Shown here: positions 11,097-22,186 of the stretch, piece by piece | Layout: every line of letters starts with the position of its first letter | Position numbering within the stretch: position 1 is the stretch's first letter | NCBI RefSeq assembly: GCF_003589595.1 | Contig: NW_020654748.1 | Coordinates: forward strand, 352,728 to 416,727 | Reading direction: 5' to 3' | DNA from: Hyposmocoma kahamanoa | Taxonomy: Eukaryota; Arthropoda; Insecta; Lepidoptera; Cosmopterigidae | DNA length: 64,000 bases | The notes under the pieces: generated by a model | Databases searched by the model: none | Told to the model about the DNA's origin: nothing | The model's input: only the letters and a program-made list of their open reading frames with translations | Translations under genes and position numbers: made by a program

Positions 11097-11999
11097 GTTA
11101 TTCAAATTCAAATTCAAATTATTTATTTTCTCAGATAACAAGATCCATTGGTGTTAGTAAAAAAAAAAAAAAAAGAAACAAACTTATAGACTATTGTTAG
11201 TATGAAATTATAATTATAAATTACTTAGAAACTAAAATGTCATGTACTTACGAGGCATCTCGTGCGGAATCATTGTCCGTACGAGATGCCTCAGTACAGG
11301 CGCTCTGTGGTCGTTTGCAACAACTCTCAGAATGCTGTTGCCACTACCCCGGAGCCTACTAACCAAAGATGCTACCTTTCTCCGCAAGACCGCATTAAAG
11401 CAGCTTGTATGGGATAGAGCAAACATTGCAGAGGCACTGCAGTACCGGGGTAGTCCCAACATCATCCTGAACACGTTGTTGTACTTGTACTGGACTCGAA
11501 GGGAATTCAGCGACCTTTGCGAACAGCTAAACCACAAGCCGCCCGTGTACAGACCCTGACAATACGCTTTAAAAAGCGTAATTTTTACTTGGTCCGTACA
11601 GCGGGCAAACCTGCGGGCCAGCATATTTCCGCGGACCGCCAAAGCCCTGCGTTCCCTCTCGACGTCGTCATCATCTTTAAGGTCGTCGGCAAGTATATGT
11701 CCAAGGTGTTTAAAATGAGACACCTGTTTTACACTCATGCCATTTAGCGAAATAGCTGGAATGACTCTGGACACCTACCGGCGGCCTTGAAGACCATGAA
11801 CTCGCTTTTTTTAACATTATAAATTAGTCCGTGTGATGCGGCATATACCTCACAGACTGCCAACATCTCCCTAATAGACTTCGCAGTCGGGCCCAGCAGC
11901 ACCATGTCGTCTGCATAGCTGATGTTATTCACACAAACATCCCCCACACAACAGCCGACACGCATGCTACTGTTATCATCAAAGAAAAAGTTTTCCAAA
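11097..11999 (-). pseudogene. CR1-like non-LTR retrotransposon, reverse transcriptase end, frameshifted
   Basis: Two overlapping minus-strand frames together give the end of a LINE reverse transcriptase. The first (11998 down to 11744) holds the catalytic YADD box in VNNISYADDMVLLGPTAKS followed by KSEFMVFKA. The second (11774 down to 11232, 180 codons) continues FKHLGHILADDLKDDDDVER, then RCTDQVKITLFKAYCQ and QYKYNNVFRMMLGLPRYCSA. The change of frame near 11760 and the missing N-terminal part mark it as dead. The LGHILADDLKDDDD and VFRMMLGLPR wording is typical of moth CR1/Daphne-like elements. The TTCAAATTCAAATTC run at about 11100-11120 is a likely 3' tail. A similar but distinct relic is at 22187-23960. 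Confidence 0.82.
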
Positions 12000-12078
12000 T
12001 TTAAATTTTCAGGTTTTGACCAATCAAATATTTTTAAGGCATTTAATATTGAAAATGGAGGGTGACACGATTTACCTT

Positions 12079-12306
12079 GTAGCAGTAGTCACCTATTTCT
12101 GCCGAATGCTCACATTACTATGTGAGCATTACCGCGTGCCGGTTGGGACTTGTCAAATTATGTCTCAGAGTGACAGGCACAGTGGCAGTGTCCCTAAGAT
12201 CTTTGCGATTTAAAGCTCTGAGTGGCACTGCAACTGTTACGGATAGGTGTGTCGCTTACAACCAGGCGCACGACTTGGTCGTCCAGTCACTTGATATTAT
12301 AAAAAC
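12079..12306 (+). mobile_element. Metulj-like SINE with shortened centre
   Basis: TAGCAGTAGTCACCTATTTC starts the head. After a GTGAGCATTACCGCGTGCCG segment the body continues GACTTGTCAAATTATGTCTC and ends at GTCACTTGATATTATAAAAA. Its two overlapping short frames have no protein features. Confidence 0.8.
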
Positions 12307-12312
12307 AAATTA

Positions 12313-13344
12313 ACAGGACTGAAAATTGTCATGTTATTTATTTTTTGAATTTTATGTTACAAAATAAAAAATAATAATTTACATAAAAAGACTCAAAGAA
12401 CTCACTGTTACTTGATTTATTTCATAATTAAGAAATTTACGTTAGAAATTATAAAACTATTGTTTGGTTTTGGTATCCCCTTCTCTTTCAGATCTCAAAA
12501 TACTTAGTTATATATAATCGAATGTGTTAAACTGCTATTGATGATTTTATAAACGCTGACAATGAAAAGTGTCGATACTGGTAGATTCAATATTTGTTCA
12601 AATTTTACAAGCCCTGAATACTAACACGTCTATCACGTTCGATTAGTTTGTAGCAAGTTCTAAGAAAGTAAACCATTGAATGTGAAATATCTAGAAAAAT
12701 ACACAAAATTTTTAAATCATGCTAAGGCCAAAGAAACAAAATTAGCTTGCATAATTGAGTGTCACTGTTATAACACTATTATTCTACGTCAAAATATAAC
12801 TTCAAACTGGTCTACTGTAAAGTATGTATTTTGTTTAGTTTCGATACTGTAGGTACCTACATTGCACAAGTCGATATTGATATGATTCTGTAAACCAATG
12901 AATAAAACTTTTCACATAGTTATCAAAAACACGTTTTCTAAAAAAAAACAGCTACAAAAACAAATGCAGCTTAATCAATAAAGCTCAACGCTAAATTATT
13001 TAATGAAAAACAATTATTGTCCGTGGGATGGAACTGTCCTAAAGTACATAATCGACGAGCTCGTTACGTTTATTTTTATTAAGAGTGACATGTGAAGACA
13101 GATGTTGTTTAGTGTAATTTGTAGAACGTAGCGTATTTGGCATATTCTTCTGTGATTTCGAACTCCGAGTCCCAGGGCATTTGTTTTAAAAGGCTAACAA
13201 TTTTGGATCATCGCCAACCTATGTACACGTCGCAATACTGGACACATGTCTCATCTCAGGCGAGGGTTTGTTGGGGACTTCACAGTTTTCCGAGATTTGT
13301 AAACCTTCTTCGACGTGCAGGTTTCAAACGAACGAACAAGTCGT
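12313..13344. other. No gene recognised
   Basis: AT-rich DNA with short A/T tracts; the frame at 13137 runs into a SINE tail. The next stretch, 13391-13895, is equally plain. Confidence 0.6.
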
Positions 13345-13390
13345 GCGCCTGCCACCACTTGTTCGTCCCGTCACTTGATATTATAAAAAA
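13345..13390 (+). mobile_element. Metulj-like SINE, tail fragment
   Basis: CGCCTGCCACCACTTGTTCG then GTCACTTGATATTATAAAAA, the last part of the family. Confidence 0.7.
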
Positions 13391-13895
13391 GTAAAAGAAA
13401 ATCCCGTTCATGTTTTAAACCACACAAAAATAACGCAATAATAAAACTCATTGTAATATTTGTTCAAGTTACTGGATTACAACAAGCTTTTGGCAGTCGG
13501 CAAACAGTCACGTGAGATGAATTGATATTGACATTACATGACGGTCCTTGTTCTTACTATTGCACAACTATTGTGCAATAATAAAACCATAACAAAACAG
13601 ATATACAATGCTTGTCAAAACGTGATGGTATTTATGTTATCGTGAGAAAGATGCTCAACGCCAATTTAAAATTTGTTAGTCCACTGTTTTATCAAAGTAA
13701 AGATGGCGTGTAATGATAAAACAACATTGTATACCTTCCCCTGTCTTCATAAAATATATTTACTGCTAAACAAATAATGTTGTGTACAAAATTTTTTTTT
13801 TTTCCTTTTATAAAATTTATAAGACTCGGTAACATAATGAAAATTAAAGTTTCTTAAATTATTGTCACTAAATACAGGTTTATACAAGAACAGAT

Positions 13896-14040
13896 ATATC
13901 TGACTACCCTCTTCCGAAAGAGCTGTGACCGGAGAACGTATAACCGCTCCTAAATATTGGGAAAATAAAAAACCGTACAGTGATCAGAAACTTGTAACTA
14001 GTGAGAATAATTTACTGAATAACCACAAAAATCTTAGCTA
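13896..14040 (+). mobile_element. Penelope-type terminal fragment next to an unc-5 acceptor
   Basis: CTGACTACCCTCTTCCGAAA, GAGCTGTGACCGG, TTGGGAAAATAAAAAACCGT and TTTACTGAATAACCACAAAA correspond in order to the right arm and flank at 46345-46510. Strongly diverged. It ends about 60 bases before the exon at 14101. Confidence 0.5.
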
Positions 14041-14100
14041 AAGCGAAGTCGAGTAGGGAATATTAATTATTTCTAATTTTTCCTATTTCTTCTCCATCAG

Positions 14101-14300
14101 ATCTGAAGAAACAATTTACCATATCTCCATCACCAACGTCTGTGGAAGCAGGCTCAGCAGCCTCCCTCCGCTGCTCTCCACCAGCGGCTGCTCCTGCTCC
14201 AAGAGTAACTTGGTTAAAACATGGAGCACCATTGCAGCAGGATCATAATGTGCTGGTTTCTGCTGAGGGGAATTTACTGATTTCTAGAGCTTCTTTACAA
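14101..14300 (+). CDS. unc-5: unc-5 netrin receptor, exon for first two thirds of Ig domain 2
   Basis: This exon codes for the start of the second immunoglobulin domain of an UNC-5 netrin receptor, a type I membrane protein that mediates repulsive guidance of axons and migrating cells. After a split codon (phase 2 entry) it reads LKKQFTISPSPTSVEAGSAA, then SLRC with the first Ig cysteine, VTWLKHGAPL with the core tryptophan, and GNLLISRASLQ before the donor. The order (LRKQF-like start, WLK, EGNLLIS) is typical of UNC-5 Ig2. The acceptor is a pyrimidine tract ending in cag at 14100 and the donor is gtgagt at 14301; the exon ends in phase 0. Exons for the signal peptide and first Ig domain were not found upstream in the window. 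Decayed Penelope-like sequence lies within about 60 bases of the acceptor. Confidence 0.95.
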
Positions 14301-15449
14301 GTGAGTATTAATTTACCTTATATTTGTTTGTGCCAGACAAAGGTTATGAAATGCTATATCTAAAACTAGAACCCTGGTTTAAAAGTACCAAAGTAACGAT
14401 AATAAATTGATCAAGTATAAAATACACCACTTCGACTTTAAAATATTATTTATCCCCAAATTGTAATACAATTGTTTATGAACATTATTCTGTACGCTTT
14501 ATATAAAGGAGTGCATTAATATTTGAACAAAAGAAGTATATATTTTCAACGTCAAGTAAAAAGTAACGGAAATTTCACCGAAGGTAGAACCAAACCTTTG
14601 GTCATCAATAAAGGCTTCAGCGAAATGATGCGAAGGTATTATTAATACAAAATTTTAATGAAAACATACCACGAATATTAAAAACAAAAACAAACGTTCT
14701 CAATTCACCCAGCGCGACTAACTAAAGTCTAAAAACATAAAATGCGTCTAGACCAAACCCACAATTAGCGCAGAGTATCATCCAATAAAATTCACAAAAA
14801 TCGACTCGTAAATGAACTAGCAAACTTGATGTTAAGAGTCATTCAAACAAAAAGAGACATTAATTACCTTCCATAGAACGTAGTATGAAAACTAACCCGG
14901 ACTTTTACACTTTTATTAAGTCCTTTGAAAGAGAACACCGGAGGCAAAAAGAAGATTCTTGTGTTGCAATTAATAAATGTCTGTCGGGCTCGACTAATTA
15001 GTTGCAGTCTCGATGCAGTGTCGCAGTCGGTTAGAGATACAAGCAATTGCGAAGATGCGACGATAGTGCAGTGAGACACGCTTCCACACTTTCGTGTTAA
15101 GGAACTTGTGAGCCACGCAATGGTGTCGTGATATGAGAATTTCAAATCGTGTAGGAAGTTTGAAATAGGGCCATTTGTTTGAGAAGACAAGGATGAAAAT
15201 ACAGATTTACTCCTTGAAAATTGTCTAGAATGGCATAGCGAATGTTACAGATATTTATTTAGCTTAAAAAAAAAGATAAATAAATACCTTTCTTGTGCTT
15301 TTTCTTCCCTACAGTGACCACTTCAAAATTTTCTAACAATTAGTTAAAACACTAAAACTATGTAAAGTTTGACAAAAGTTTCAATAGCTCCAATGTTCGA
15401 AGTTATTCAATATTCATATCACAATTCAGTTCTTCCAAGAACGATGTAC

Positions 15450-15706
15450 TAGTTTCTTCAAGAATCAATAGTTAGGTATCGAATTCACATTTTCCATGTT
15501 TATAGTAATTATACAATCTTACACTTTCGATTGCAACCACAGGTCTTTTATGTTTTATTTAAATTGGTTTATTATAAAATCAACAAAACACCTTCAACAT
15601 TAGTTACAATTCAATATTCACACCGTATTGTGGAACTCTAATAACATTGTCCCAGTTTCTTCGAGAATCAATAGTTATCGAATTCACATTTTGCTCGTTC
15701 TTGGTG
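15450..15706 (+). repeat. Direct repeat pair, about 205 bp apart
   Basis: TAGTTTCTTCAAGAATCAAT, AGTTAGGTATCGAATTCACA near 15450 recurs as CAGTTTCTTCGAGAATCAAT, AGTTATCGAATTCACA near 15656, with flanking AATTCAGTTCTTCC-like and AATATTCA similarity before each. Probably an old local duplication. Confidence 0.6.
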
Positions 15707-16369
15707 CATTGCTTATCTGCAGACATTAACTTTTATAGCACACTGGCGTGCGAATGGGTTATATGGCGAACCAGTACACCTTTGTTGGTTATATTGGTAC
15801 CAAGGTATTCTTAGATTGTATAATTAGATCTGGTATTATATTGATTACGTTACTGAGCATTGCAACTATATTAGTAATTTTGGACTCGTCGTAGTCGTAG
15901 TTGATTTCGAAATATTTAGTGTATCATCGTAAAGTTCATTGTCCCGATCTCAAAATATTCAAACACATTTATTGCTCTAACATCATCAATATGTCCAAAT
16001 TTAATATTCGCAGATACTTCAAAATTTGCTTTTGAAGCCATATGGCATAACCCTATTGATTCCAGAGCTTCATAGTCATATTCGAATACCCCTTAAAGCA
16101 TATGACTCACAATAAGGATGTACACCACATGGCATCGTGTCAGTCAACATCAATTACATGCGAATTTGAGCTCTTATTAATTCATGATGTTTGATACTTC
16201 CTTAGTTGTTATGTTTGCTTTTTTATTATGACTTTAGTTATTTTGGATTATGCACGTATGTATGTATGTTATGTTACATACATTGGCAAAGGTTTTTGTA
16301 TTAAATGTTCAGTTTAAAATATGAATAACAATTTGTTTGAGATGAGATTCAGTTATTTACGAAACTTTG

Positions 16370-16455
16370 TTACAGATTTAAATCGGGTATATTTTCCTTT
16401 TAAACAAACTCAATGTTTCGGGCTCTTTACAGGTTCCATGGTCACGGTTGACTCA
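16370..16455 (+). mobile_element. Penelope-type terminal fragment
   Basis: TTACAGATTTAAATCGGGTA, AAACAAACTCAATGTTTCGG, GCTCTTTACAGGTTCCATGG and TCACGGTTGACTCA, the TTTCGG...TTTACAGG...TGGTCACGGT order of the family. Confidence 0.6.
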
Positions 16456-18494
16456 ATCTAGGAACTCAATAAGTCATAATATTATTTTATGGAATTGAAT
16501 TTCAATCTCGTCATCTTTTGCAGCATTATTTTAAATATTAATTCCCCTTTCGTCCACATCGCATATTTCTCCGCAATCTTATTTGTCCTTTGCATTTCTA
16601 ATTACAGAACCGCGTTCGTGCTTCCAAACTCTGTAATTAATACACTTTATGGGTGGCAAAACGTATTGACCTAATTCGAGCACGTGTTTTATAGTTTTAA
16701 ACGATGCCTTTGTTTGATTCGCGGTTAGTTTAATGCTGTTAACAATGTATGTTGTAATTTATTGATCGTAAAATGTTCTTGAAATTATTATGTGATTATT
16801 TTATTTGCGTTATAAAATAAGGATGTGAGAGTGCCAATGAAAACCTTGCGGAGCAGTCTTGTTGTTCGCATTCAGACTTCTAGTAATAAATGCCTACATA
16901 AAACATATTTATGGCTTTGATGTTGAATTTTTTTAATACAGTATCACAGTTTAGATATTGTGTTCCAATATTTGGATGCGATATAGGTGTATATTATCCT
17001 GGATGTGTACTGGATCTTCACTCTGGTAGTACAACTCACATTTACTCCGACTCTCTCCATCCAAAAGTAACACTCACTGTACCAGAAATAAGTATATCCA
17101 TTAAGAAATACCCAAATATAGTACAAGTAACAGACGTACACATCCAAAAAGTCTCGAGTGACATTAATCAAACGTACAAACCAACACGAGTCCTGCAACG
17201 GTACAATCGCAAATAACTCATTCCATCTCCGGTTTCCGCTACGCAGCTTTCACTAATTAGCCTCTGCGGCCGAACATGGATTAATAGCTGTCTTTGCTGT
17301 ATGTGTTACAGTAACACTATCCTTCAAAGGCTCAGTCAGCCTAATTAAGGTAATCGCAATAAGTATTGCTGTCATTTCAATGATATCCTCTTGCGTCCTC
17401 TTCTTCCACCTCTCTTATGTTTTATAATGGATGGCTAATTATGTCTTATGAAAACCGATATAGTTTAGGTTAAATTAGTTTGAAAACGAGGCCGTCTTTA
17501 ATACCGTTTCTTTTTTACAGTAGTTTAGTTAGTGCCAGCAATTTGCAATTTCTTGATTTGATTGTGAACAAATTATAGATATATCCTCCTATTTATTTGA
17601 ATTAAGGACGTGCTCTGTAATTTTTACGATAAGAGAATTTAGACTAGCCTTATACGTAACATATTGTTCGTTTTGTATTCGTGTTGCTTAATTTATAAAA
17701 CATACATTTACATTTTTGGCCGCTTCCCCTTGTCTGCTTTGTGAGAGAAAAACAAGTTTATGTGCAGTGTCGGACGATGTAAAATATTTATATTTTCTCT
17801 TCCATTTCCAGCTGTTGTACTTTTTCTGCCAAGTTTAGTTTATAATATTTTATCAGTTTTCCACTAAACAGGACACCGGAGTTGTAAATATTTTATAATT
17901 GAAACAATTTTGTCAAATCAATACAGCTTTTCAAATTGTAGCAGTAATGCTAATCGAATAACGGGTGGCTTGTCGTAAATGAGTTGTACTTGTAATTTGG
18001 TCAAACAAAAACTGCTTTATTACACATGCAATACAATACAGAAAAAGAAATTTATTTCAAAACACATGTGTCAAATGGGTCAATGACTCAGCTACAGAAG
18101 ACTATGGACTACGCAGCCGTCGATGTGGTTAAAAACTTTCTTAAAGGCGTTATTATCTCGTTTTATTTTCGGGTCCGGGAAAAAAGACACTTTCAAAAGT
18201 ATCTTTCCGTATAGGATAGGGGTTTAAGCAGAAAAAGTATGGGATTTTGATCAAGTCTTTTATTAACTCTAATTATATAATAAAACAATATTTATGAAAG
18301 TTTTTAGCTGTTTATACTGGACACGTAAGAAACAAAGTATGTTTAATTACGAGTATCTAGAATATCGCTCTTCAATTTGCACAGATTGTGTCCTTGTAAC
18401 CAGAATAAAGAATACTGTTGATTTAGCAGATTTTTGTCGATATCACCGAGTTCCAATCGAGAATCGTCGGAATTTGCGAAATTTATAGTCTTAA
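16456..18494. other. unc-5 intron, no gene recognised
   Basis: A 101-codon frame at 16911-17216 is mirrored by an 84-codon frame on the other strand over the same bases and has no recognisable domain. Only the SINE head scrap at 17260 was identified. Confidence 0.6.
17260..17285 (+). mobile_element. Head fragment of the tRNA-derived SINE
   Basis: GCCTCTGCGGCCGAACATGG matches the first 20 or so bases of the 5883 SINE family; nothing of the body follows. Confidence 0.4.
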
Positions 18495-18666
18495 GGTCGT
18501 ATTCCAGAACTCTACTCAATGCTCAAGTCAGGATTTGAGCAGACTTGAGTATGAATTCAAGCACTGAAAATACGACCATAATGGCAAGGACTTGAGTATG
18601 ATTTGTAGTGCTTTGAATCATACTCAAGTCCTGACTTGAGCATTGAGTAAAGTCTAGAATACGACT
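18495..18666. mobile_element. 172-bp foldback element
   Basis: The left arm GGTCGTATTCCAGAACTCTA, CTCAATGCTCAAGTCAGGA matches the inverted right arm AGTCGTATTCTAGACTTTAC, TCAATGCTCAAGTCAGGACT. CTTGAGTATGA-TTCAAGCACT also recurs in both arms. The loop is about 20 bases. No clear target duplication. Confidence 0.7.
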
Positions 18667-19165
18667 CTGACATTCCCAGAATGAAAACACTGTCAGAAAT
18701 ACCCCGAAAATTAATAAAAACCCATACTCCTGCGCAAAACTACAACAAAATTAAAAAAATCTGCATTGCATGTCATAAAACCATTATTAAAATTAGTCTG
18801 AATGTCGATAATGATTGAGATTTGTTTCTGCCTGCATAATAAAAAGGTTAAAAACTGGGTCGAAGCTATATAAAAAAAGCGTCACAGAGTCGTTTCAACA
18901 AGTTAAGCTACGGATGTCAAAATACGCCACAAATAGCTATCGTCGATAGCTGCTGATGGAACTTTTAAAGAATGGTGTCAAGAAAGTGTAAAAATTTTTG
19001 TTTTTTAGAAAGTTACAGGATTTTTGTTTTAAAATGTTTGTGTAGTAGAAAAGACGATTAATTGGCGTAAAGATCAAAGGAAAGTGCATACTGGTTTTAA
19101 ACTACATTTACATTTTCTTTTTATTCTATCCGCGGATGATATTAATCTTCAGCAAAATAATTTAT

Positions 19166-19490
19166 TTTTTTACGATATTAAGTAACGACGATAACGTCGT
19201 GATGGTACGATCTAGTCGTAGGCCTGGTGACTTATCACCACGCTTATCACTGTCGCTTACGACATGCCTATCCATAACCGTTGCTATGACACAAAAGCTT
19301 TAAATCGTAGAGATTTGAAAGCACTGTTATTGCGTCTGTCACCCTGAGACATAAAGTTGACGTCTCATATGCATGTACTTTCATCAGCTTTAAAACAGAA
19401 ACGCAGCAATGCTTACATTACTGCATGGCTGTGGATGTAGGTAAGGTGGCTCCAAGAACTCTTTCACAAGGAGCTCCACTGCTTCTAGAT
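19166..19490 (-). mobile_element. Metulj-like SINE, diverged full-length copy
   Basis: Begins on the + strand with the tail ACGATATTAAGTAACG, passes GCTTTAAATCGTAGAGATTT, CACCCTGAGACATAAAGTTG and GCAATGCTTACATTACTGCA, and ends CTCTTTCACAAGGAGCTCCA. It ends about 60 bases before the unc-5 exon at 19552. Confidence 0.82.
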
Positions 19491-19551
19491 GAAAAAATAA
19501 GTATTTTTCATAGTCCTTATTACGTGTCTAATACAGATATTTTGTTCACAG

Positions 19552-19630
19552 GACATGGCGAACTATAGCTGTGTGGCTGAAAATATCGCTGGTAAACGCA
19601 TTTCGGAACCTGCACTGTTAACCGTTTATG
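19552..19630 (+). CDS. unc-5: unc-5 netrin receptor, exon completing Ig domain 2
   Basis: This 79-base exon starts in phase 0 right after ttcacag and reads DMANYSCVAENIAGKRISEP then ALLTVY. It supplies the Y-x-C motif with the second Ig cysteine and the final G strand of Ig2. It leaves in phase 1 at the donor gtgagt. It joins exactly to the previous exon (ASLQ|DMANYSC) and to the thrombospondin exon 23.5 kb downstream ([12 protein letters not shown]). In UNC-5 proteins the Ig domains face netrin and FLRT/latrophilin-type partners outside the cell. Penelope-type debris begins within about 50 bases after the donor. Confidence 0.95.
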
Positions 19631-19679
19631 GTGAGTGTCGTTTCTTTGTTTATAAGTTTGGAATAGTTAAATACGACAA

Positions 19680-19842
19680 TTCTAAATATATCGAGTTCTT
19701 AGGTTTTCGCGATTGTTACATAGGAAATAAAACTATTTTTCCGGAGTTGTCAACTATGATCTTGTAAAGGACCCAAAGCGTTGGTTTGTTTGAAAAAACA
19801 AATATACGCGATTTCAATCCGGAAAGATAGTTTCATTTCCTG
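19680..19842. mobile_element. Penelope-type terminal repeat, partial palindrome
   Basis: ATATATCGAGTTCTTAGGTT, CGCGATTGTTACATAGGAAA and ACTATTTTTCCGG run into GTAAAGGACCCAAAGCGTTG, GTTTGTTTGAAAAAACAAAT and CCGGAAAGATAGTTTCATTT. Read inverted, the first part matches the right flank of the 56073-56222 palindrome, so both are copies of one element. It begins 50 bases after the unc-5 donor at 19631. Confidence 0.65.
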
Positions 19843-20109
19843 ATTCTATACATAGTTAATGATCTTATTTGATGAACTGTTTGTGTACTTTATTTCTTTT
19901 ACTAAACTTAATTATATTGACTACACCTACATTTGCATTTAAAGATACATCTTCAACCTTCTCTTCATTTCAAATTACTGTTACTTCATCTCTAACTAAA
20001 TCATTAACTAGAAAATCCTTAACATTTATTACTTCACAAATTATTACCATCGCTAGACGATTTAATACGGCTTTAACGAGATTTCACGATTCATTATTTC
20101 ATATATAAT

Positions 20110-21349
20110 TTATAAGACAACCGACATGGTCGGTGTTTAGAGCTCATTTCACCCTTGCCTGTACATAATAACTATCTTTAGTGAGGTGGGATCAAAGGGC
20201 AGGCGCCGATGGCTTGCAATTATTGCCATTGCAGTGGGAAGAGGCCGTTAATACAGTGTATCATCTTGACGTAGACTTAAAATCTTTTCAATTTGATGAT
20301 TTAGTCTCATTGCTTTATTTATTATTAGAGTGATCGATTTGATATCAATTGAGAATAATCTTTATTCATTAACCTCACTAAAGTTCTAAGCAACACATAC
20401 TAAATCCAGTAAAGAGACAACAATGAAGTAATCTATATTAAATTGAGTTTTTGATATAGTTACCTTTATTGTTGTCTTCTTATAGCTACCTATAAATATA
20501 TTTAGGACATTATATTGAGCTGAACGAAGTTTTTTATAGTTCTTTTGAAGTTGGAATCGCGACAAAAACATTTACAAACCACAGTATTAATCAAGTCAAC
20601 ATCACTATGTTTACAAGTTACAAAAATAAATTTCTTCCTCAAATCCCCCGTTTAATTTAAAAGCTTGTTGTGTCAATTTTGTCAAGTCGACTTACTACGA
20701 AGATAAAGCTTACAGCATGTTAGAGTCATTAGATGTGCGCCTACGCATCGAAGTATGGCGCCTCACTAACTGATCACAATCGCCAACTCTGACTACGCAC
20801 GTTCAAAATACTTATTTTGCAGATTATTTGGTTCTGATTGGGAATATTCATTTGTGAAAGATCATTAAAACAAGTCTACTACAGAGCATTTCAATGATAA
20901 AAATCTTTTTACTTCTAGGCTTGACGCTACCATGGTTTTTGTTACCTCCATAAATGTTATCACCTTTTTGTTGTCCCAAAAATTGTACTAGTTTTTAATT
21001 ACCTGCATCGATATTCTATCTAGTGTTGGACTGTTTAACGTTTCATGCATTGGTTTGATGAATTTTCAAATTCGTAACAAAATTGCCGTCTTTATCAATG
21101 TTACGTTAAATCACTTAATGTTAGTAATTTCAAACCTTGTGGTTATGTGTGGTGTACTTTAATTTATAGATGTTTCTTCGATAACGGATTGCGTGTTTAT
21201 TACTCTTGTACCCTCAACACGTACGTGCTTATGATATTGATCGTCTCAGTTGGCACCTTGGCCAATTATTTGCTTATAAATTGCAACTTCGATTATTATG
21301 ATGTATGGAAGTTTTATATCTAGTTGCTAGGCATTCACCATTGCTATAC
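20110..21349. other. unc-5 intron, no gene recognised
   Basis: A somewhat GC-richer stretch at 20120-20260 (AGGGCAGGCGCCGATGGCTT) looks repeat-like but could not be assigned. The rest is AT-rich. Confidence 0.5.
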
Positions 21350-21462
21350 ACATTGGAAATGAAACTGTTTTTGAATTGACCTGAGTTGTACATAGTCCGT
21401 AACATTAGTTTGTTTAAAAAGACGAATTTTAGATCCGGAAAATGGGTTTGTCATTTTAATTA
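21350..21462. mobile_element. Decayed Penelope-type terminal fragment
   Basis: ATTGGAAATGAAACTGTTTT and, further on, GTTTGTTTAAAAAGACGAAT, TTTTAGATCCGGAAAATGGG are weak matches to the two arms of the 56073 palindrome. Confidence 0.4.
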
Positions 21463-22186
21463 GTATCATCTTTAGTACAGGATGTGTTAATTGCGATCCT
21501 TAAATCGAAAGAAAATGTGTAAATGGGGGTTCAGGGATGTTAGTCTAACTTGATGGGACTGCTGTGCCCAAACACAGTCCATACAGCACTTGCTTGTATA
21601 TCCCTCGTGCTTACATGAAGGAAGATTTCTATGGGGTCACGCATAAGCAGATTGTGCAGTCAAAGTGGCGACATACAACTCAAATTTAATATAGTCCTAA
21701 AATAAGTAAGAGGAATACAGCGCTTGACAAAGGGTCACGCTTGACGCTTAACGCTTCGTCTGGTGCAGCCATTTTTACAGAAAAAAACCTCGCATATGGC
21801 ACGCTTCTGGTCGGGAACAACATCTATGCGTTCCGTTTAAACTACTTTAACTCAAACTGAAGCGACAACATAAGACAAGGATAGAATATGGTTGTTCAGT
21901 CATGTTGTTCTTAAAAATAATCATTCAATATGAGCCATCATACAAGACCGAGACAGGGCCTCCCGTTAGGGTCGACTTTTTGTAAAGATTCTACAGTCAA
22001 AAAAAATTCTGAAGAAGTAATATAGAACGTAAATAAAACACAAATTTGAACGGATATTTGTTATGTTTAATAATTCTAGGGTTTTACAATAATAAGAATA
22101 TAATTTATTTCAGACAAAAATAATCCATATTTGGTTAGTATACAATCATAATTCTTATGTAACTACTGTTAGTAATACATATTAAT

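Noticed and set aside
16911..17216. 101-codon plus-strand frame
   Set aside because: An 84-codon frame lies on the opposite strand of the same bases, no recognisable domain, and no splice or start context.
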